DNA from: Pseudomonadota bacterium | Lineage (GTDB): Bacteria > Pseudomonadota > Alphaproteobacteria > Sphingomonadales > Sphingomonadaceae | Direction: 5' to 3' | Assembly (NCBI GenBank): GCA_023458055.1 | Contig: JAEXAW010000078.1 | Location: forward strand, 248,001-312,000 | DNA length: 64,000 bases | In this document: positions 52,964-64,000 of the stretch, piece by piece | Layout of the letters: every line of letters starts with the position of its first letter | How positions within the stretch are numbered: position 1 is the stretch's first letter | Notes under the pieces: generated by a model | Seen by the model: only the letters and a program-made list of their open reading frames with translations | Told to the model about the DNA's origin: nothing | Databases searched by the model: none | Position numbers and translations under genes: made by a program

Positions 52964-53632
52964 TTACGCTTCACGCAGCAAATAGCCAACGCCGCGCACC
53001 GTATGGAGCCGGTCGGCGCAGCCCGCTTCCTCCAGCTTACGCCGGAGGCGCGAGATGATCGCCTCGATCGCGTTGGGGGTGACCGGCTCCTGAAACGTAT
53101 AGATCGCCTCTTCAATCTGGCCGCGCCGCACCACTTGTCCTGCCTTGCGCATGAGGAGTTCGAGCAAATCTTCCTCGCGGCGGGTGAGGTCGAGCCGCGT
53201 GTCGCCCGCATGGACGCTGCGCCCGACGGTATCAAACCGCAGTGCGCCGACTTGCAACACCGGCACCGCGCGCGCACCGGGGCGACGCAGCAGCGCACGG
53301 ATGCGGGCCGCGAGTTCATCCATATCGAACGGCTTGGCGAGATAATCGTCCGCGCCTGCATTGAGCCCGTCAATCCGGTCCTGAAGCCCGCCGCGCGCGG
53401 TGAGGATGATCGTCGGGACGCGCTGGCCTGCCTCCTGCCGCGCCAGCCATTCGCGGCCATCGCCATCGGGAAGGCCCAGATCAAGCACCATCGCGTCAAA
53501 TTGCGCGCTGGCAAGGCTGGCTTCGGCTTCTTCAATATTGCCCGCCGTGTCACAGGCAAAGCCGCGCTCGCCCAGCCCTTCGGCAATCAGCCGCCCGATG
53601 CGCAGATTATCCTCGACGATGAGCAGGCGCAT
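52964..53632 (-). CDS. OmpR-family response regulator
   Basis: A 222-residue protein. The receiver domain has the acidic pocket ED (7-8), phospho-acceptor D51 in VLDLGLPDG and K100 in LAKPF; the C-terminal winged helix (about 130-220) has LTRREEDLLELLMRKAG and VRGVGYLLRE. It should be phosphorylated by the adjacent kinase and control nearby genes such as the cytochromes. It lies 5 bases after the cytochrome b561 gene. Confidence 0.95.
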   Translation of the reverse strand: MRLLIVEDNLRIGRLIAEGLGERGFACDTAGNIEEAEASLASAQFDAMVLDLGLPDGDGREWLARQEAGQRVPTIILTARGGLQDRIDGLNAGADDYLAKPFDMDELAARIRALLRRPGARAVPVLQVGALRFDTVGRSVHAGDTRLDLTRREEDLLELLMRKAGQVVRRGQIEEAIYTFQEPVTPNAIEAIISRLRRKLEEAGCADRLHTVRGVGYLLREA

Positions 53633-53637
53633 GATGG

Positions 53638-54342
53638 TCAGTCGTCCTCTTCTTCCTCGTGGCCGCCGGCTTCGGCGCGGGTGCTCGGCTCAAACGCCGC
53701 CGGATCAACGCGCGAGGCAACAAAGCCGGTGAGCGCAATCACGCCCAGCGCCGTTGCCAGCGCGAGCGGCCCCGCGCGGCGGGCGTCGACGGCACCGGGA
53801 TGACGCGCGCGCGATTTCCTGCCCGTTATCATCGCGCCGATCAAGCTTTCGCGCGACAGGACCGACATGGCAATCACCGCGATGACATGCACCACCACCA
53901 GCGCGAGCAGGGCATAAGCGAAGACCTCATGCCAATCCTCGGCGCCGCCGGAGAGGAGTTGGATGCCCGTGCCTACGGTGAGGGCGGAGAGGCCAAGCAA
54001 GCCCAAAACCGCAATCCCGCCCAACGGATTATGCCCGAGATGATGCGCGCCGCTGCGGCTCGTGAGGCCCTTGATGTGTGTGCCGATGTGCGATGGCTTG
54101 ATGAAATTCACGAACCTTGCATGTTCGCCGCCGATCAAGCCCCAGACGATCCGGAACGCAAGTAGCGCGACCACCAGCCACCCCGCCGGATGATGCCAGC
54201 CCGCAAGTGCGCTATCCTCCTCGCCGGACAAGAGCGCGACAATGATCGCTGCCGCCAGCGTCCAGTGAAACAGGCGGGTGGGTAGATCCCAGACGCGGAC
54301 TTTATCGTCGGCGGAGGGCTGGAGGGAGGGGGTGGCAGTCAT
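53638..54342 (-). CDS. Cytochrome b561-type diheme membrane protein
   Basis: A 234-residue protein starting at 54342 (aagga 7 bases upstream; an upstream Met at 54357 is less likely). It has four to five membrane helices with the heme-ligand His pattern of Ni/Fe-hydrogenase/cytochrome b561 proteins: TRLFHWTLAAAII, WHHPAGWLVVALLAF, and HEVFAYALLALVVVHVIAV. A Glu/Asp-rich end (GGHEEEEDD). It can move electrons from quinol to a periplasmic acceptor, such as the cytochrome c peroxidase in the same operon; that link is inferred. First gene of the b561 - regulator - kinase - peroxidase group. Confidence 0.82.
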   Translation of the reverse strand: MTATPSLQPSADDKVRVWDLPTRLFHWTLAAAIIVALLSGEEDSALAGWHHPAGWLVVALLAFRIVWGLIGGEHARFVNFIKPSHIGTHIKGLTSRSGAHHLGHNPLGGIAVLGLLGLSALTVGTGIQLLSGGAEDWHEVFAYALLALVVVHVIAVIAMSVLSRESLIGAMITGRKSRARHPGAVDARRAGPLALATALGVIALTGFVASRVDPAAFEPSTRAEAGGHEEEEDD

Positions 54343-54470
54343 CGGGCTATCCTTCATGGTTGATCAATGCCGTCCGCATTGGCACCGGATTAGCCTTCAT
54401 CGCTGACAGAGTGCTGACGGATGGCGGCAGGGGGTTTTCATTTGCGCCTGATGCCGCCAAGGCGTGGACC

Positions 54471-55664
54471 ATGACTTCAGACCGCCACGCTACCCCTTCT
54501 GCCTTTCACCCCGCCGCACCCACCTCGGCGCTGATTGCCGCGCTGGTCGGTTTTGGCGGGACGATTGCGCTCATCGTCCAAGCCTTCACCCATCTGGGCG
54601 CAGGGCAGGCGGAGCTGGTCTCGGCGGTGGCGGCATTATGTTTGGGCAAGGCGCTGTTTGGGGGCTGGCTCAGCTGGCGGCTCAAAATGCCGGTGGTGCT
54701 GGCCTGGTCGACACCCGGCGCGGCCTTGCTTGCGGCGACGACGCTCAGCCTCGATTGGCCGAGCGCGGTGGGTGCCTTTCTGGTCGCCGCAGCATTGATG
54801 GTGCTGACCGGTCTCGTGCCGCAATTCGCGCGCGGGGTGGAGCGCATTCCTTCGGGGATCGCGGCAGGGATGCTCGCGGGCGTGCTCCTTCCTTTCGTCA
54901 TGGCGATGTTCAAGGGGCTGGGCGCAGACCCGCTGCTCGTCGGCGGGTTGCTGGCGGTCTTTGTGGGCATGCGGCTGCGCTGGCCGCTTTACGCGATGCT
55001 GGCGGTGCTGGCGGCGGCGATTGTGATGATGGGCGTGCGCGGCGATTTTGCAACACTGGCGCTGGGCGAGGGCGCGTGGCTTGCGCATCCGGTGCTGACC
55101 ATGCCCCGCTTCACGCTGGATGCGGCGATCAGCCTCGGCGTGCCGTTGTTTCTGGTGACCTTGATGTCGCAAAATATTCCGGGTTTCGTTGTATTGCGCG
55201 CGGCGGGCTATGAGCCGCCCGTGCAACGGCTCTTGTTTACGACCGGCCTCGCCAGCCTCTTTGCCGCGCCCTTTGGCGGTCATGCGCTCAACATGGCCGC
55301 GATCACGGCGGCGATCTGCACCAACGAAGACGCGCATCCCGACAAAGCCCAGCGCTGGACCGTCGCGATGTGGTACGCGCTCTTCTATCTGGTGCTGGCG
55401 TTGTTTGCGGGTGCATTGGTAGCCTTGTTCATGGCGATGCCCGCGCTGATGATCGCCGCGATTGCCGGGATCGCGCTCCTCGCCCCGCTGACCGGCGCGC
55501 TCCAGAGCATGATCGCCGACCGCGACCATCTTGAAGCCGCGATGGCGACCTTCGCCGCGACAGCGTCCGGCGTGACGCTCTACGGCATAGGCTCGGCCTT
55601 TTGGGGGCTGGTCATCGGGCTCGCGATCTCTGGCGTGCAAATGCTGGTGGGCAAGCGCAGCTGA
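54471..55664 (+). CDS. BenE family (benzoate/H+ symporter-like) transporter
   Basis: A 397-residue membrane protein with about 12 hydrophobic segments. Start at 54471 (MTSDRH); the 37 upstream codons look like leader DNA. Family features include LSWRLKMPVVLAWSTPGAALL, PSGIAAGMLAGVLLPF and GGHALNMAAITAAICTNEDAH, all as in BenE. Characterised BenE is a benzoate/H+ symporter; no benzoate degradation genes are near, so the substrate is open. Divergent from cytochrome b561. Confidence 0.85.
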   Translation: MTSDRHATPSAFHPAAPTSALIAALVGFGGTIALIVQAFTHLGAGQAELVSAVAALCLGKALFGGWLSWRLKMPVVLAWSTPGAALLAATTLSLDWPSAVGAFLVAAALMVLTGLVPQFARGVERIPSGIAAGMLAGVLLPFVMAMFKGLGADPLLVGGLLAVFVGMRLRWPLYAMLAVLAAAIVMMGVRGDFATLALGEGAWLAHPVLTMPRFTLDAAISLGVPLFLVTLMSQNIPGFVVLRAAGYEPPVQRLLFTTGLASLFAAPFGGHALNMAAITAAICTNEDAHPDKAQRWTVAMWYALFYLVLALFAGALVALFMAMPALMIAAIAGIALLAPLTGALQSMIADRDHLEAAMATFAATASGVTLYGIGSAFWGLVIGLAISGVQMLVGKRS

Positions 55665-55680
55665 GACCGCCCCGGCATAG

Positions 55681-55777
55681 TGAGGCAGCCATGCGCAGCA
55701 TGGTTGGAGGGGCAAGTCAAGGATCACAGGCCCCACGGCTTGGCTGATGTCAAGCGGCCTCCCCCTACCGGGAAGGT
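55681..55777. repeat. Dispersed repeat, ccatgcgcagcatgg/cctcccc family, copy 3
   Basis: Holds ccatgcgcagcatggttgga, gatcacaggccccacggctt and cctccccctaccggga, the same order as the copy at 1071-1177. It sits directly after benE and before the DUF6356 gene. Confidence 0.65.
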
Positions 55778-55784
55778 GTACGGG

Positions 55785-56051
55785 TCAAATCTGGAAATCG
55801 AGCACCCAGGTGCCGTCGTCCAGTCCGTGCGGCACCGCAGCACCCCGCGCGCGCCGCGCCATCATGAAATCATGGAGCCGTTGCACCGTGTTGCTGGCGG
55901 AATGTTCAAACCAGGCGGGGACAAGCGCGTGGACGAGGCAAGCAACGCCGCCGCTGATCAGTTGCAAGCCAAATCCGCCTGCCGTGGTGAAATGCTCGCC
56001 ATAGCTTTCCCCGATGCTGCGCGGATGGCGCAGGAACAACCGTTCGATCAT
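55785..56051 (-). CDS. DUF6356 family protein
   Basis: An 88-residue protein with ggagagag upstream of the ATG. N-terminal block IERLFLRHPRSIGESYGEHF followed by one membrane segment (about 25-45, GFGLQLISGGVACLVHALVPAWF) matches DUF6356, a small family found almost only in sphingomonads and relatives. Function unknown; probably inner membrane. Monocistronic. Confidence 0.85.
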   Translation of the reverse strand: MIERLFLRHPRSIGESYGEHFTTAGGFGLQLISGGVACLVHALVPAWFEHSASNTVQRLHDFMMARRARGAAVPHGLDDGTWVLDFQI

Positions 56052-56373
56052 CTGATCTCTCTCCAGTTAATATTGTTTCGGCGGAAACTAACGGTTCCTG
56101 TCCGGGTCGTCCACCCCTTCATGCATGTTGGTCTGGCTCGCCCAACTCAGGTCCGAGGTCGTGCCGAAGGGCTTTGCTGTGGGGCGGCGCCCCAAAATGC
56201 CGACGACGGCGAAATGTGGCTCTTTAGTCACAGATCGCCATCATCAGGGCAACATCCCGGAATTGGACTATTCATTTACAAAAATTTTACCACCCTTTGC
56301 CTAAGGCTTGCCTGTGCCACATCGGTGCGGCGAACGGTAAACAGGCCGCTCGTAGAATCCCAAGGGGAGTAAG
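56052..56373. other. Intergenic region upstream of the outer-membrane barrel gene
   Basis: 322 bases without a gene. It should carry the divergent promoters of the DUF6356 and barrel genes. It becomes AT-rich in its last 120 bases, typical of a promoter; I cannot assign boxes. Confidence 0.45.
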
Positions 56374-57006
56374 ATGAAAAAGCTTTATTTCGTGGCAGCA
56401 CTTGTTGCCCTCGTTCCGGCTCAGGCTATCGCTCAGGATGAAACCGAAAGTTTCAGCGGTCCGCGCGCGGAAATCCAATTGGGTTATGACACTGTGGGCC
56501 TAGAATTTACCGATGGCGTTGATACCGTAAAAGGGGATAAAAGCGGTTTCGCTTATGGTGCCGAAGTTGGTTATGATCACGATTTCGGCAAGGGCGTGAT
56601 TGGTATTTACGGCAACGGCAACCTTGCGTCGACCAAGGCGTGTGGCGAGGTTTACGGCCTCGACGAACTTTGCCTCAAAACCCGGCATCAACTCGCCGCC
56701 GGCATCCGCCTTGGCGTGAAGCCGACCGAAAACCTGTTGGTTTACGGTAAGCTTGGTTATGTCGATACGCGTCTCAAGCTGACCTATGTCGATTATGAAG
56801 GCATTCTCGAAAATTATTCAGAAAAAGGCGGTCGTAGCGGCATCCAGTTCGGCGGTGGCGTTGAAGCGCGTGTCGGCAGCCGTGCCTATCTGAAAGCCGA
56901 ATATATGCGGTCGAACTACAAGAGCTTTACCTATGATGAAGACGAAGGTATCCGCGGCGACCTGTCGCGCGAACAGATCATGGCGGGCGTCGGTGTCCGT
57001 TTCTGA
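56374..57006 (+). CDS. Outer-membrane beta-barrel protein
   Basis: A 210-residue protein with a signal peptide (about 1-21, ending AIAQ) and an eight-stranded barrel of the small porin/OmpA-like type: alternating strands such as GPRAEIQLGYDTVGLEF, FAYGAEVGYDHDFG, LLVYGKLGYVDTR and AYLKAEYMRSNYKS, ending in a C-terminal aromatic strand GVGVRF for BAM recognition. Strong ribosome site (aaggggag). Function (attachment, diffusion or sensing) unknown. Confidence 0.82.
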   Translation: MKKLYFVAALVALVPAQAIAQDETESFSGPRAEIQLGYDTVGLEFTDGVDTVKGDKSGFAYGAEVGYDHDFGKGVIGIYGNGNLASTKACGEVYGLDELCLKTRHQLAAGIRLGVKPTENLLVYGKLGYVDTRLKLTYVDYEGILENYSEKGGRSGIQFGGGVEARVGSRAYLKAEYMRSNYKSFTYDEDEGIRGDLSREQIMAGVGVRF

Positions 57007-57035
57007 TTGCAAACCTACGCACTATGAGTATGAAG

Positions 57036-57066
57036 AAGGGGCTGCACCACGCGGCCCCTTTTTTGC
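57036..57066 (+). terminator. Rho-independent terminator of the barrel gene
   Basis: Stem ggggctgc / gcggcccc with loop accac and a run of six T. It lies 30 bases after the stop. Confidence 0.85.
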
Positions 57067-57474
57067 AGATGACGTTTTCGTAAAGCTCCCGATACGGCGA
57101 GACAAGCCGGCAACGAATGGCAGAGGGGTAAGTCAAACTTGCCAAACCCCACCGCTTGGCCAACGCCAAGCTGCCTCCCCGTGGCGGGGAGGTGTGGGGG
57201 AGGCATCTATGTGTGCCACCCCCTAGACAAATCCTACACGCAATCCTATATCGCATTCATCGCCGCGCCCTGATCGGGACGGGTTTGCCACGCGCAAGGT
57301 GGGCCCATGGATAGACGAGGCAGCGGTTTCATAACGCGTAACAGCACAGGGTAGACCCCGATAAGGGGTTGATGCCTTGGGCTTTTTACGCGTTTCTGCG
57401 CGTCTGAAATGCACTGATCCCGCGCCCCGGACCGCATGACCGGCTGGCGCCAGCACAAGAGGCGAATCGATACC
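57067..57474. other. Leader and repeat region before rpoB
   Basis: 408 bases without a gene. The left part is the repeat at 57118-57203; the right part (about 57300-57474) should hold the rpoB promoter and 5' leader. A small hairpin accccgataaggggt lies near 57354-57368. Longer minus-strand frames here are antisense shadows of rpoB. Confidence 0.5.
57118..57203. repeat. Dispersed repeat, cctcccc..ggggagg family, copy 4
   Basis: Contains tggcagaggggtaagtcaaa, ccccaccgcttggc and cctccccgtggcggggaggt, as in the copies at 1071 and 55681. Confidence 0.65.
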
Positions 57475-61659
<4,185 letters not shown>

Positions 61660-61660
61660 A

Positions 61661-61963
61661 TTGACAAAAGAGATTAAGATCGCCGGACAAATTTGGCCTT
61701 CAAACGTAGCGGTTGTGATTTGCGACCATTTGATGGGCGAAAGAACAGTAAAAAGCTTTTCTTTGGATTTTGAAGGCGATCTAATCGCTGCTTGTGGAAG
61801 AGATGATCATAAAATGGAAAATTGGAAGTTAGTGAGTTTGCATCAGGTGATTGAAATGCAGCCGCTACTTAATGAACTTCCATTGATGGTTTTAGGCTCA
61901 CAAGCGGATCTGTCAGATCAGAGTGGCGAATGGTGTGTCAGTTGCATGAGCAACGACAACTAA
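61661..61963 (+). CDS. Small hypothetical protein between rpoB and rpoC
   Basis: A 100-residue frame starting at TTG 61661, with ggag 4 bases upstream inside the rpoB stop region, and ending 34 bases before rpoC. It is AT-rich compared with rpoB and rpoC and has a different codon choice, unlike read-through DNA. The protein is acidic with a hydrophobic middle (VAVVICDH, LPLMVLG), three Cys, and no recognised family. The surrounding operon is normally gapless here, so this is a real insertion; whether the frame is translated is unproven. Confidence 0.5.
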   Translation: MTKEIKIAGQIWPSNVAVVICDHLMGERTVKSFSLDFEGDLIAACGRDDHKMENWKLVSLHQVIEMQPLLNELPLMVLGSQADLSDQSGEWCVSCMSNDN

Positions 61964-61997
61964 GCCGAAAAATTGAATTTGTAGAAGGGTACGACCC

Positions 61998-64000
<2,003 letters not shown>

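Overview
The window reads as chromosomal DNA of an alphaproteobacterium, most probably a member of the Sphingomonadales. The evidence is about 60% GC by eye, an NDUFA12 / DUF2155 / aat gene string, DUF3297 and DUF6356 proteins, a large TonB-dependent receptor, an ATP12-type F1 chaperone, PilZ and GGDEF/EAL proteins, and the tRNA-Trp - secE - nusG order typical of alphaproteobacteria. I cannot fix the genus.

Layout. 0-1.5 kb: end of an aldehyde dehydrogenase, then an AT-rich lipoprotein gene enclosed by a 25-bp inverted repeat, then a patch of dispersed repeats. 1.5-9.4 kb: a minus-strand operon crcB - rluA-type pseudouridine synthase - HAD phosphatase - small membrane protein - ATP12 chaperone; a PilZ protein; an adrenodoxin-reductase-like FAD enzyme; tRNA-Gln; and a telA / XpaC-like / truncated hemoglobin operon. 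10-17 kb: typA, a large RTX/cadherin surface protein with a seven-fold N-terminal repeat, DUF4424, DUF3297 and a CHAP peptidase. 17-29.4 kb: a ParA ATPase, a GGDEF/EAL protein cut by an in-frame stop, a fatty acyl-AMP ligase, recX, DUF192, NDUFA12, DUF2155, aat (overlapping DUF2155 antisense) and a TonB receptor.

29.5-64 kb is the information-processing cluster, opened up by inserted blocks. tRNA-Trp, secE and nusG (29.5-30.7 kb) are separated from rplK-rplA (36.8-37.9 kb) by a PPC-domain protein, a nitrobindin-like protein, 6-phosphogluconate dehydrogenase and an AT-rich caspase-like protease. An AraC regulator and a proline-rich membrane protein separate rplA from rplJ-rplL (41.2-42.1 kb). 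About 15 kb separates rplL from rpoB: a hydrolase, a membrane protein, a DUF2975/HTH pair, an ABC-F ATPase, a nucleosidase, a CPBP protease, a PagL-like protein, a disrupted CocE/NonD hydrolase, a cytochrome c peroxidase, a two-component system, a cytochrome b561, a BenE transporter, DUF6356 and an outer-membrane barrel. A small AT-rich ORF lies between rpoB and rpoC. rpoC runs off the right edge.

The longer gene-poor gaps are filled with several families of dispersed, mostly palindromic repeats that recur inside the window. The observations I consider most worth following are the caspase gene, the inverted-repeat lipoprotein cassette, the rpoB-rpoC ORF, the two in-frame TAA codons, the aat/DUF2155 antisense overlap, the DUF2975 operators and the RTX propeller protein. 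I saw no CRISPR array, insertion-sequence transposase, phage genes or replication origin.
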